DNA of 64,000 bases, taken from Rhytidiadelphus loreus. Its lineage: Eukaryota; Streptophyta; Bryopsida; Hypnales; Hylocomiaceae. The stretch lies in contig OX344762.1 of NCBI GenBank assembly GCA_947034895.1, positions 78,362,981-78,426,980 of the forward strand, given 5' to 3'. Every line of letters starts with the position of its first letter. Within the stretch, counting starts at the first letter, position 1. Position numbers and translations under genes: made by a program. Under the pieces are notes generated by a model. It saw only the letters and a program-made list of their open reading frames with translations. It was not told the DNA's origin and searched no databases. This document shows positions 11,161 to 22,025 of this stretch, piece by piece.

Positions 11161-11418
11161 TACACTAGTTGACCATCAATTGCAAATGAGTTGTAAAACA
11201 CTTGTATGCAGTCGATTACAAGTTGCACAAATGTATCATTAAGATGCATAGTAGTTACAAATAAGTTGTACTCATGATTCATGAGTCACAAAAAAATTAC
11301 AAAAAAGTTGTATATATCCTATAAAGTAATCACAGTAGTCATAGAAAAGTCATAACCTAGTTGCAAACCAGTTGGTAAGAAGTAACAAACATGTCGTAAA
11401 TGAGTTACAAACTGCTTA

Positions 11419-11530
11419 CATTGTCCCATAATCATTGTCTCATAATCATTGTCCCATAAACATTGTTCCATAATCATTCTCTTATAGACATTGTCCCATA
11501 AACATTGTCCCATAATCATTGTCCAATAGT
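11419..11530. repeat. 14-bp minisatellite (CATTGTCCCATAAT), 8 copies
   Basis: Eight head-to-tail 14-bp units with a few substitutions, inside the probable CACTA-like element. The minus-strand frame across it is a consequence of the repeat. Confidence 0.85.
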
Positions 11531-11879
11531 AAAATATATACGTAAAGCAGTTGCGAAGTAGTTGAAATGAAGTAGCAGACCAATCGCATCAAAGTTGCAA
11601 TGAAGTCACAAACAAGTTGCAACTTAGTTACCGACCTCAAACAACAGTGAATACTACGTAAGCAACCACGTCATAAAGCGCATCGATGAAGTTCCATGTA
11701 AGCTACAGAATGCGGGACTAAAACATTTTGCCTTGCAACTACGGTGCAACTAGAAAACTTGTCCATAGCAACTGGGGCCCTCCAAATTCTCACCAGTTGC
11801 AAATGTCCGGTGCAACTAAAAACTAGTTGCTCTTTGTAGTTGCAAAACCCCTCAATTTCTTCTAGTGAATAGGGACATG

Positions 11880-12676
11880 TTGAAATGCCTCAAATTTTAT
11901 TTCTAACTACATAGGGTGTAGGAAAATGGATGAAAAGTAGAAGTAGAAAAAAAATAGGAACATATCTATTGTCAAATAATATCTAAATAGACCCCATAAT
12001 AAATAGTTTTGATGCACGTATATATGGATTACAAAGTATAGCGAATTACTCGGGTCCTAAGCCTTTGTCTTCAATGAACATGCCTTATTGTTGAATCCCT
12101 TGGCATCCTTGTATGGTTTTAGGGTGTAGGAATCAATCAATGAGACTTTGAAGTGCTTGTTCAAAAACTTCTTCCATAACACAAATATGTCATTTGCCAA
12201 GTTTATGATTTTGATTTCATTCTAAATGTCTGATGGGCCTTTGATCAGTTTGATGTTAGTTTCATCCTTCTCTACATTAATATTTTTAGAACTTGATAGA
12301 CAATTCAACTTGTACATTTCTACATAACAAACAAAAATGTGAGCTAGATGTCATACAAAGGTGTACTAAAATTATCCTCATTGTCCTCCCCTGAAGAATA
12401 AGGATTACAATCTTATTTGAACAATAATTTTATATATGTTCATTGGAGTTTTATTCTATCACAAGTTGATCCATAGAAAAATTACAATGACAAGATTCAA
12501 TGGGTGACTTCCAAAGGATGATCAAAGGCTAATATATCTTTGAGTCAAGGATAATAAAAAAAAGTATTGTGTTGAGTTTGCAATGGTGCTATTTTTATAA
12601 GTTACAACTTTGTTTGATATATTGCCTAGTATCCATTTGTAGGATTGCTAGATGTTGCAACAATTGATGATCTTGT
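11880..12676. other. AT-rich intergenic DNA, no gene seen
   Basis: No open frame, terminal repeat or RNA gene recognised. Confidence 0.45.
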
Positions 12677-12679
12677 TTC

Positions 12680-12884
12680 TACTATAGGAAAGCCATGTTT
12701 AAGTAGGCAAATTTTGTTGAACATCCAATATAACAGCATGTGTTTTTATGTCAACAATGACGTCAAATGTATCATCTTCATGTTGTATTGGACGTCACTA
12801 TTGATATAAAAACATGGTGGTTACATTAGATGTCCAACAAAATCTGTCTGTTTAGACATCGGAAAACACTAGTTTCTTATAGTG
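12680..12884. mobile_element. CACTA-type fold-back MITE, TTC target duplication
   Basis: 205 bp with ends (C>T)ACTATAGGAAA and TTTCTTATAGTG, flanked by TTC at 12677-12679 and 12885-12887. The interior resembles the element at 1558-1795 (ACATCCAATATAACA, ATGTCAACAATGAC and their complements), so the two are members of one family. The first base of the left end has mutated. Confidence 0.75.
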
Positions 12885-13440
12885 TTCCCCATGATCTAGT
12901 TTCTCCAAGCGCTTTATGGATCTTCTACTTTAGTTGCAAAGTCATAGAAAATGAGTAAGATACTATAGAGATTTAGATTGGTTGTTTTGTTGTAATTTGT
13001 TGTTGTGATAGACAAATATTTGTTGGTAGTATTTTAACAGAATCATGTTTTTAAATGTTTTATAATTTTTTTATACTTCAATATTTCAAACAACAAACCT
13101 TCATTATGAATACTATACCAAATTTTGTGTAGAAATTTTTAATTCAAACAATCAGCATTTCACAATCTACACTATTTTTTTGATTATGTGACTCACAATA
13201 ACACCTAAATGTGCAAGGTCTTTTTTAAGTTTAATAGAGTCTTGTAGTATAAGACCTATGATGAGTACAATTTCTATGATACATTGATGTCTCTATCTTG
13301 TATAAGTTTCTCAAGTCTTGTCATAATTTTTTATTCTCTTAAATTAGTCTATTTACCAATTGATTTATTAAATAACCTTATAAAGCTAGTGCACACTATA
13401 ATGAATATTAGTGAGGACCATCATATAAGGTAAAACAACT

Positions 13441-13884
13441 CATTGGGGTCAGAATTAGGAATTTGACCACATGTGGTTGCTAAAAATTTTCAATTTTTTT
13501 CCCACAGTAGTACAAGTGTGAGAAAAAGTGAGAACAATTGAAATTATGTTTTTTTGGCAAAGTATGAATTTACTATGAAGTTTTGAAGTTTTCAATGCAT
13601 CATGACCCAAAAGAGTTTGTAGACTACCTTAGAACAAACAAAATTTGAATCCATCATGCTCATGTTGTTTATCTAAAGTAGTTATAGTATTTTCTAACAT
13701 AGAGGGTCTAAAAAGTCAATTCTTACAATGAATATACATTGAAAAATTGGAAGTTCCTAATGCAGTTAGTAATCACTCCGTTATTGTCATTTAAGACATG
13801 CATTGAAACCAAAATCTTACAAACTAAAAATTCCATAATGGGGGTATTTTCTAGGTGTCTGCAATGTTTCATCTGACCCCAATG
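13441..13884. mobile_element. TIR element in duplication copy A
   Basis: Ends are CATTGGGGTCAGA and its complement TCTGACCCCAATG. The segment is absent from copy B. No clear target duplication is seen and there is no coding capacity. Superfamily unassigned. Confidence 0.55.
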
Positions 13885-13898
13885 GGATGTTTTATTTT

Positions 13899-14121
13899 TT
13901 TTGAAACAAATGAAACGAGGTTCATTGCCATTAAAAAAGGAGAAAAATCCACCAGCCACAAACGGCCTGGCGGGGGACGACAAACACAGAGATAGACAGG
14001 ACAGGGAGAGCCGGGCAACAGCGCTTCGCGGGCGGGGCCACGCGCGGCCGGAAGGGCAACTCTAGAGCCTAGTCGGAGCAGCCTTAAGGCGGGTCGAACC
14101 GTCGAAGACGAATCCCTTGGA
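13899..14121 (-). mobile_element. GC-rich SINE with 15-bp target duplication
   Basis: Flanked by perfect copies of GGGATGTTTTATTTT (13884-13898 and 14122-14136). On the minus strand it starts CCAAGGGATTCGTC, has GGTTCGACCC (like a pol III B box), a very GC-rich body, and ends GTTTCATTTGTTTC followed by A's. Long target duplications and an A-tail indicate LINE-driven retroposition. The same 3' end recurs at 48.9, 49.3 and 49.8 kb. The 5' end may be truncated because no convincing A box is seen. Confidence 0.8.
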
Positions 14122-14187
14122 GGGATGTTTTATTTTAGTACATAGTAATCATAGTTACATTAGAACATTTGTACAAGTACTATTAAA

Positions 14188-15071
14188 TTAACCCCTTAAG
14201 TTCCTTGACTATATTTTCACCAAAAATAGTCCAAAACTGCCATTTCTAGTACAAGTACCAACTTTTAGAAATAAAATACATTTTGGACACACATTACTAT
14301 AGGATATTGTAGTATGTTGGTTTAAAAAGATGTGGAAAAAATTTCAGAAATTTTCACCATGTAAATTGCAAGATACTAGCGTCTGAAGTGACAAAATCTT
14401 TTTTGAGGCCTTACAAAAAATTGGGCAGTTGCACTCAGTCACAAGGTCACATTTTTATGAAAAAATGTCCAAATAGTGGTGCTTCTCTGGATTCATTCTT
14501 CAAGTCAAGGTGGCTATATGCTTGAAAATTTTCACATCATTTGGAATTGTATAACATATAGGAAAAAAATAGTAAGTAGAAAAAAGTAGAGAATGATTCA
14601 AAATATTAAATTTTTAAGAATTTAGTTATGGAATTGAAAAATGTCAATTCCAAATGGTTGTAATGTTGTAATAAACAATCTATATGCTATGATTTTTTTT
14701 TTCAAAAATATTAAAAATTGAGTTAAATAAAAGACTTCAAAGTATATTTTAGAATAAAGAATCCATAACTGCCCGCAAACTATAGCTCCTTGTAGTTTTC
14801 ATCTCATTAATCAAAATGGAATGATTCAAAGCTTTCCATATACATTTAAATCTAGAGAACCAATTTCAGATTTTTTGTTTCTGAAAAAAAGTAAATTTCT
14901 TTTATTTGTCTAGACTACCTGGCCAATGAAAAAAACTACATATCAAACAATAATTTTTTAACCATGTAGTCAAAAGTTATGAAAATTTCAAAGAAAAAAA
15001 TCTCCATTTGTAGTGAGCTACCCAAAATTACTATGTTGCCCCAAAACACAGCTTGGTCCTTTAGCAATTAA
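14188..15071 (+). mobile_element. TTAA-flanked element, family 1
   Basis: Left end TTAACCCCTTAAGTTCC and right end GGTCCTTTAGCAATTAA (decayed from GGTCCTTTAGGGGTTAA). About 884 bp, no coding capacity. Copy B of the duplication (17.22 kb) has the uninterrupted site ACTATTAAATTAAGTA at the same place, so this is an insertion that duplicated TTAA. Related copies are at 17683 (inverted), 47.26 kb and 52091. Confidence 0.82.
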
Positions 15072-16375
15072 GTAAAGACATCCAATTCAATTGATTAGAA
15101 TGAGAATTTGTTGTACTATTTAAGTTAAGTAAAATAAGTGTGCATTGTCAAATTTAGAGTATTGTACACATTCTCTAAGCCAATGGGTGTGACTCACCTA
15201 AAACTTGTCATCATTATGAGGATAAACGGAGATAAGAAAAAAATTTACTACTAAATTTCTTGAGAAGTACATTTTAATGAGTTTAGGGAGGAATCTTTAG
15301 ACGGCTCTTTGAGGTTCCATTCTTTTTCTAATTATGGAATGAACTCATCAACTATTGCCCCCCAAGTATTATCTATCACTAGGAATTGTAAAGGGCTTAC
15401 TTCAAGGGCAAAGAAGGAAATAGGTACATTATTCCATGACAAAGCACTTATTATTATCCCTTGGTGGTAATTAAACTGAAGCTTTTGCAATGTGGATTTG
15501 CTCACAATCTCACATTAGTTGCAAAATCCCATAAGGCTTGCAAAATTCAAATCAATTCTACATATAACTCAGTTAAAACATAAATATTTATGATTACAAT
15601 TGTTAGTAGAATGTCTTTGGATTAGCATTAGGATTGTGGATAGTGATGTGGAGTAATGGTCCTTATAACATCTTGTCTAAAATTTTAACTTTTTCATCCA
15701 ATCTTGGATTCTTCACAAGTGAGTTGCCTTAAGACAACAACTTTAACCCTTAAAGGACATTGCAAGCCTACCTCTTTTAAACTTTTTCTATCGAATTTCT
15801 CTTAGTGTGAGCTCAAAGAGTATATCAATTATACCATGATGTTTTTCACTATTATTTCTATTTTTCTTAAAATTTTCATACTCTCTTAGGCATTATTGTA
15901 ATTTCTACAATTTATACAAATAGATTTCTTTAAAATATCATATAAAATTCAATTTGATGTTTTTAATTGTGAAAAAAAGAAATGAAATTTTAGACATATA
16001 TTACTACTTGTGAAGAATACTAAATTTTTTATTGTGTATTTTGATATAGAAATCTAATGAAGTTTGACGAAGCCCATACATAAAATGTCTTTTAAGAGTT
16101 AAACTTGTCCTCTGTACTTGATTTCCCCTTGAGAAAATCAAATTTGTGTATTTCCAAGAGAATTCATCTATTCCTAGAATTTGCTTTAGAAATTGTAGCA
16201 TTAGGAATAGAATGGACCCTTAAATATATTTGACAAGCAAGTCTATATTATAAGGCTATGTGACCTATGATGAGTACAATTTATATGACAAATTGTTGTC
16301 TCTATCTTGTATGAATTTTTCAAAGCTTGTCATACTCTTTTATTCTATTAAATTTTTCTATTACGAATTTGTTTA
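15072..16375. other. Duplication flank and AT-rich DNA, no gene seen
   Basis: 15.07-15.4 kb belongs to duplication copy A; the rest is AT-rich. A solo TTAACCCTTAAAGGACATT-like end lies near 15745. No gene recognised. Confidence 0.45.
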
Positions 16376-17640
16376 GGGTCATTACAAGAAACACCAGTCT
16401 TAGTCTCCATTACAATTGGAGTGATGTTACCATTAGCTATAATTTTGAAGCACAAGTCTAGTGAATATGAGATTCCTATTGGAGATATCTGACTTGATGG
16501 TAATTATACACCTTGTTTTTTTAGAAATTAAAAAAAATCATTTCATATTTTAAAACCAATTGTTAATTTGTCACCTATTGAGATTTAGGGGTTTTCACTA
16601 CATTCAGAGTACCCAAATAAAATGATTTAGAATTGAAATTTTGGTGATCTATTTCTACATTAGGTGAACATGTGCCTATCAAAGGGCATCTAAAAATATA
16701 TTATTTTTATGTCCTCTAGGTTCATGCAAATAGGGCAAGAAATAGGGCTCCCTTGCATGAGTACTTCTGAACATTGAAAATGGTGTCAACTTCATTTTTT
16801 GGGTGAAATTTGATCACCATCAAGTCCTCACAAATAGGCAATTTTTATTTTATTCATGATTTTCTATTTATTTTTAATTTACACCTCATTGTTTCTATTT
16901 TCTATAACAATTTGTCTTTTTTCCCCATAGTATTGTTTTAGTACTAGCCATAGCAAAAAATTTCATAGTAATTGCAATAGTACTTTTAGCCATCAATTAT
17001 TCTAGTCAACGGCTGAGATTGCTCCACTACGCAATACTCCTAGTAGGCTAGTATTGTAGGATTGAAATGCAAATTTTGCCAACAGAAAATGGGGGTGTTT
17101 TCTGCAATGACCCTTTTTTTAACCTGTAGTGCTAGTGCATACCATGATGAATGTTGTTGAAGACCATCAACCATATTAAAAACAATAATTATAGTTGTAT
17201 TAGTACATTAGTACAAGATAATACTATTAAATTAAGTAGGTTGAATAAGAATTTTTCGTACTATTAAGTTAAATAAAATAAGCGTGCATTATCAAATTTG
17301 GAGTATTGCACACATTCTTTGAGCCAATGGATGTGACCCACCTAAAACTTGCCATCATTATAAGGGTGAATGAAAATAGGGGAAAAGTTTCACCAATTTC
17401 TTGATAAATACATTTGAATGAGTTATGGGGGATTGGGGGGATTCTTTAGAGGGCTCTTTGAGAGTCAATTATTTTCCTAACATAAGAAAATCAACATCAT
17501 TATGGAATAATATGTGTGAAAATGGGGGTAAAACAGGGGGTAAATTTTATCCCCACACACATTTGCTAAGGGAAGGTAATGAGGATTATAATGTTTCTTT
17601 AGTTATCCCATGGTAATTCCATAGAAGCTCATAGTGTATA
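16220..17640 (+). repeat. Segmental duplication, copy B
   Basis: Partner of copy A (13190-15400). It carries one insertion of its own (16376-17113), and its site near 17224-17235 preserves the empty TTAA target occupied in copy A. The 63-codon frame at 17425 lies in duplicated non-coding DNA and is not called. Confidence 0.75.
16376..17113. mobile_element. TIR element in duplication copy B
   Basis: 738 bp, ends GGGTCATTACAAGAAACACC and GGTGTTTTCTGCAATGACCC (complementary at about 17 of 20 positions). It is flanked by TTTGTTTA and TTTTTTTA, possibly an 8-bp duplication with one change, as hAT elements make. Absent from copy A. No protein seen. Confidence 0.65.
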
Positions 17641-17682
17641 CCTTCAAATCTTCAATGTTTGAATGATTAAAAAACTAAATCT

Positions 17683-19239
17683 TTAACTTCTAAAGGACTA
17701 GCCTTCAATTCTTGGTAACATTGAGATTTTGAACACGTACCTATGACTAGAGATTTGCATATTTTATGCACTAAATTTCATGACATTTGGAAATATGAGT
17801 CAAAAGTTATGGTCTACTATGTTAAATTTTTTCTTGACAAGGTAGTTTGGACAAATATTAAAAAATCACTTTTTTTTAAAACTAAAATTTGAAATTGATT
17901 TTTTAGATTTATATATATGCAAAAAGCTTTGAATCGTTCCATTTTGATTAATGAGATGAAAGTTATGAAGACTTTTAATTTGCAGGCAGTTATAGAATCT
18001 CTACTCTAAAATAAATTTTGAAGTCTTATATCTTACTCAATTTCAATATTTTTTTGAAAAAAATAAAATCAGAGGATGTAGATTGTTTATTAAAACATTG
18101 AAACCATTGGAATTGGCATTTTTCAATTCTATAACTAAATTCTTAGCAATTTTGTATTTTGAATCATTCTCTACTTCTTTTAATGTACTATTTTTTTTCC
18201 TATATGGGCAATTTCGTTAAAATGGTGGTGTTCCATATGCCATTTTTAGACCACCTAGTCTGAACTCTGAACTGTAAAACTGCCATTTAGGACAAGTATA
18301 GATTTTAGACATTTTTGACTTTGATAGATTTCATAAATCTAGGACAAGTATAGATTTCAAACAATGCAATTTGAATTGTAAAAGTGACATTTAATTTTGG
18401 TGTAGATTTCATATATCTAAGAAAGCTATATATTTCAAACATCTAGGGTTGTTGTACATTTCAAACTGACCGGTTTGAACAATTGAACTATCAAAACTAC
18501 CAAAGTAGCGAAATGGTGCCAATTTAACGAAATTGCCCATCTACATGTTGTACAATCCCAAACATTTGATATAAAAAATTTTAAGCATGTAGCCAACTTG
18601 TTTAAGAAAAAGAATTCACAGAAGCACCACCATTTTGGACATTTTTTCATAGAAAAGTGAGCTTGTGAAGTGTAGCTGCCCTATTTTTTGCAGGGCCAAA
18701 AAATGATTTCAGTGAATTTGAATGTTTTTATCTTGCAAACCACATGATGGAAATTTCTGAAATTTTTTCCACATCTTTTCTAATTAGTGTACTACAAGAT
18801 CTTATGGTTACATTACAAAAAAATTTAGGCCTCTAGAGGAAAGCCATCTTGGGTGAATATTGCTAGAGCAGTCAGCCCCGGCAACTAAATTTTTTAATTT
18901 AATTTAATTTTAGTTTAGTTTTTTAATTTTAGTTTTTCTACAACCATTGTTTGTTTGTTTTTGAAAAAAAAAAAATGTAAAACTGGGTTCATGTGCCACT
19001 GGGAGCATTGAAAATTGTAGGTTTGAGGTGGGCGATTTTAGGGGAAATTTTTTTTTTTGCCAAAAAAAAAGATGGGAGGGTAGTTCAATATCTATTGGAG
19101 CAGCCCTCCGGAGAGCTCATTTTTTCTCTAATGCTTGTGCACAAAAATGTTTTTTTTCTAAAAGTTGGTACTTGTACTAAAAATGGCAGTTTTGGAAAGT
19201 TTTTGGTGAAAACATAGTCAAGGACTAATTTATGGATAA
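17683..19239 (-). mobile_element. TTAA-flanked element, family 1, inverted copy
   Basis: Begins TTAACTTCTAAAGGACTAG and runs as the reverse complement of 14188-15071, with matching tracts around CATTTTGATTAATGAGATG and AAGCATGTAGCCAACTTG. It ends near 19219-19239 at AACATAGTCAAGGACTAA. The right edge is decayed. A second element, 18205-18539, sits inside it. Confidence 0.65.
18205..18539. mobile_element. TIR element nested in the TTAA element
   Basis: Ends TGGGCAATTTCGTTAAAATGG-like on the left and CCAATTTAACGAAATTGCCCA-like on the right. The site without insertion can be read from the family-1 copy at 14.56 kb (reverse complement CCTATATGTTATAC). Here the flanks are CCTATA and TCTACATGTTG, which suggests a diverged target duplication of six or more bases. 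A relative lies at 23446-23688. Confidence 0.65.
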
Positions 19240-20585
19240 TGGTGGAGTGTATTCTATATATTATTGAAAATCATTTTAATTAAGAGATCCAAGGGGAATA
19301 CAAAATGAAACTGGCATTGGACTTGATTTAATATCACTTTCATTTGTCCAACTTATATTTGATTTCAATACATTTTCCATGTACAAACAATATAAATCCA
19401 TTTATGTAGATGTAAAATATACGGAAACTGATTACTTTCATAATTTCATTGCTTTTTTTAGTTTGAAATGGATTAGCCTCACATCAAGTCATCAACCCTA
19501 GTTGTTGATCTAAGAAAATTCTACACCAAAATTTAAAAAACAAATTAATTAGTGGGTTTAGGACTTCTTATTTCATGACAAATTAAAAGTACAACAAACA
19601 TCGTTGAATTGAAAACTCAACTCCTACAATAGAATTACCGATTTGGTTGACAAATTTTGTCTGATAAGAGCACATTCAGCTACTATGAACGTACTAATTG
19701 GTGACATCAATTAAAAGTAAACTATTCTCAATACTTACATAATTAGGAGCATGAGAGTATCTTTTGCAACCCTCCAAAAATCCCCACTCCCTTAATTTTT
19801 GGATGATAAGCAATCAATTTCAATGTATGTTAACCTTTAGTCCTTTACCTTTACTTTTTTCCTTCAAAGGGTCATTGACCCCTCGACAAGTTCTATTTTC
19901 TCTTGGGATTAGCAAGTCGTCATAATAAATGATAGCTTGCTTTTGCAAGAATGCAAGTTCTATGACTTGTGATTGGATGGAAGTATATTTTAATGAGTTG
20001 TATTATAGGGGGATACAAGTGGCCATCCCCTCTAAATTGGACAAATTTCAATTGAAGACACCTGGGTATTTGGAGGGCTGCAGGAGATGCTCTAAGTCAA
20101 TGCCCCAGGATCCCAAGTTCATGATATATAGTTAATACCAAGTGACTGGTTAGTAACTTCACCTGAATGACCTGATTGACCCTACCTTACTCAAAAGCAA
20201 ATATCGGAACATATTGATTTCGGATGCCCGGCGCCCCGGCCGCTACATCAATATAATGAACAATTAATTTAAAACTTCTTACTTTATTTATATGACGTCC
20301 CAAACACACAAGAAAACGCCTTGCAATCGTCTTTCAATTGCCAAAAAGACACTGACAACCAAAATTCAATGACAATTATCTAACACTAACCACGCTCAAA
20401 TGCTTAGTATTTGCAACTTCTGGGTACGTCCATATAACTTGTGTACAGACAACAAAACCGAAGAAGAGCTGATTGAAGCGTATCTAGCGAAGTCAATCGA
20501 TCCAACTCGATATATATATATGACTTAGTTAAACAAAACCGAAAACCAAAAAGTTACATTCAAAAAGAAATATCACCCGCTAGCT
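19240..20585. other. AT-rich intergenic DNA, no gene seen
   Basis: One 68-codon plus-strand frame (19929-20135) with no motif. From 20.2 kb on the composition becomes less repetitive, towards the gene at 20.8-22.0 kb. Confidence 0.4.
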
Positions 20586-20589
20586 GATT

Positions 20590-20670
20590 AAAAGGTTCAC
20601 CTCGCAGACTTGAACTCCTGAACTTAACTTTTGCAATCACTGGATCGATCACTCAGTCATGACCCTTCTA
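20590..20670 (-). repeat. tRNA-like A/B box pair, possible SINE
   Basis: On the minus strand TGACTGAGTGATCG (like a pol III A box, 20646-20659) is followed about 35-40 bases later by GAGTTCAAGTCTGCG (like a B box, 20604-20618). It does not fold as an obvious tRNA from what I can read, so a tRNA-derived SINE is the better guess. Confidence 0.35.
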
Positions 20671-20827
20671 TCTCGTGAATATGGTGAATACATCTGTGTA
20701 TTCAATTCACAAACAAATAAACAAGGGATTTAATTCAATCTACTTTACTGTACGTACGTAGCCTCCCACTTGCCCGGCCAGCACAGAGTTGATAAATCTG
20801 CGCAGACGGATCTGAAATTGCGCGACT

Positions 20828-22025
20828 TCAGTGAAGAAATTCTCGACGGCAGTCAAGAGAGCAGTGCGGCATTCCTGTTGTAGCATGACCATCGGACTGC
20901 AACCGAACAAGGCCTCCCGGAGTCGGGACTGTCGAATCTCCGGTCGCCTCGATGACAGTTGTCGACGACCACATTGGGATCAGATTCGTCGTCGACGCTG
21001 CTGCAGGAATGGGGATCGTGGTTGTCATCACTTCCACTACTTTTCGTGCAGACTCTTCGATTGCAACCAAAGTTTCTACTTCGGAAGGAGAGTGCAGTAG
21101 TACTTCTGCAGAGTCTTCGATCATGACACCTTCGCCCGCAACCCAAGTTTCTTCTTCAATAGGAGAGTATGCTTGCAACTGTGCAGAGTGTTCGAACATG
21201 ACACCCTCGCCTGCAACCCAAGTTTCTCCTTCAAAAGGAGCATTTGCTTCTGCAGAGTCTTGGAATGTCAATCCTTCTTCGCCAGCAACCCAAGCTTTGT
21301 CTTCAGATGCTTCTTCAGATCCTTTGCTGATCATATCCTCATCATCTGATTCAACCCAAGTTTCTTCCGAACTTTCGCTGGTCACATCCTCATCTTCTGA
21401 TTCAACCCAAGTTTCTTCCGAACTTTCGCTGGTCACATCCTCATCTTCTGATTCAACCCAAGTTTCTTCCGAACTTTCGCTGGTCACATCCTCATCTTCT
21501 GATTCAACCCAAGTTTCTTCCGAACTTTCGCTGGTCACATCCTCATCTTCTTCTCCAGACCATTCGCTCATCGTGTCCTCTTCTTCTTCGACCGCAATTT
21601 CTGATTCCAAGGTAGCATCTCCTTCCACGGCTTCTACAACAACAGTCTGTTCGATCGCATTTTCTGCTTCAATTGTAGCGGCAGCATGTGCTGGCACGTA
21701 CTCGTCGATCAACACGTCCGGGAGAATGTCCTCGTACACCGACTCGACCGCAATTTCTGATTCCAAAGTAGCTTCTGCTTCCACGGCTTCTACAATTGCA
21801 ACAACAGACTGTTCGATCGCATTTTCTGCTTCAATTCCAGGGGCAGCATGTGTTGGCACGTACTCGTCGATCAACACGTCCGGGAGTACGTCGTAGTACA
21901 CCGACTCGACGAGGTTGGAATCAGGCGCTGCTTCAGTCCAATTGGAGTAGTCTTCCGAATCGTAGTCTTCCAAATCGTAGTCTTCCACAAGGTTGTATTC
22001 TGAGGAGTTGCCTTCCACAAACCTA
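20828..22025 (-). CDS. Acidic tandem-repeat protein (unknown function), 5' exon not found
   Basis: An open frame of about 398 codons ending at TGA 20828-20830. The first codon of the plain frame is GTG, but upstream lies CTTGCTGTAG, a good splice acceptor, so this is more likely the 3' exon of a spliced gene. The protein is very rich in Glu, Asp and Ser. It has a DY-rich start (DYDLEDYDSEDY), two roughly 53-residue repeats containing DVLPDVLIDEYVP, then four perfect 17-residue repeats (EDEDVTSESSEETWVES), then related ETWVAGEG units. I know no family for it. The opposite strand is also open for 314 codons across the repeats (20952-21896, Ser/Thr-rich). The minus strand is preferred because it is longer and has the acceptor. 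The coding call is moderate. Confidence 0.45.
21348..21551. repeat. 51-bp tandem repeat, four near-identical copies
   Basis: Units begin at 21348, 21399, 21450 and 21501 with GATTCAACCCAAGTTTC, with almost no differences. The length is a multiple of three, so copy number can change without breaking the reading frame of the acidic protein. A further pair of about 159-bp direct repeats lies at 21589-21735 and 21747-21908. Confidence 0.9.

Larger units (their letters stand above)
10802..11877. mobile_element. Probable CACTA-like element with subterminal repeats; left end not found
   Basis: The right edge reads TTTCTTCTAGTG, ending at 11877, the complement of a CACTAGAAGAAA terminus. CAACTACGGTGCAACTAGAAA occurs at 10806 and 11744, and many CAACTA/GTTGCA words lie between. 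Subterminal word repetition is typical of CACTA elements. No matching left terminus or 3-bp target duplication is identified, so the left boundary is arbitrary. Confidence 0.4.
13190..15400 (+). repeat. Segmental duplication, copy A
   Basis: Blocks of this segment match 16.22-17.64 kb in the same order: ACCTATGATGAGTACAATTT with a tract containing GTCTCTATCTTGTAT (13.25-13.37 against 16.26-16.36 kb), GCTAGTGCA followed by TGATGAATGTT-like sequence (13.39 against 17.13 kb), TTAGTACATTAGTACAAG-like sequence (14.15 against 17.2 kb), and the block from CATTGTCAAATTTAGAG to TTTAGACGGCTCTTTGAG (15.12-15.32 against 17.28-17.46 kb). Copy A carries insertions at 13441-13884, 13899-14121 and 14188-15071 that copy B lacks. 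Confidence 0.75.

Noticed and set aside
20952..21896. 314-codon Ser/Thr-rich plus-strand frame
   Set aside because: Lies opposite the longer acidic frame and exists because the 51-bp repeats keep several frames open; the minus strand has the better length and a splice acceptor.
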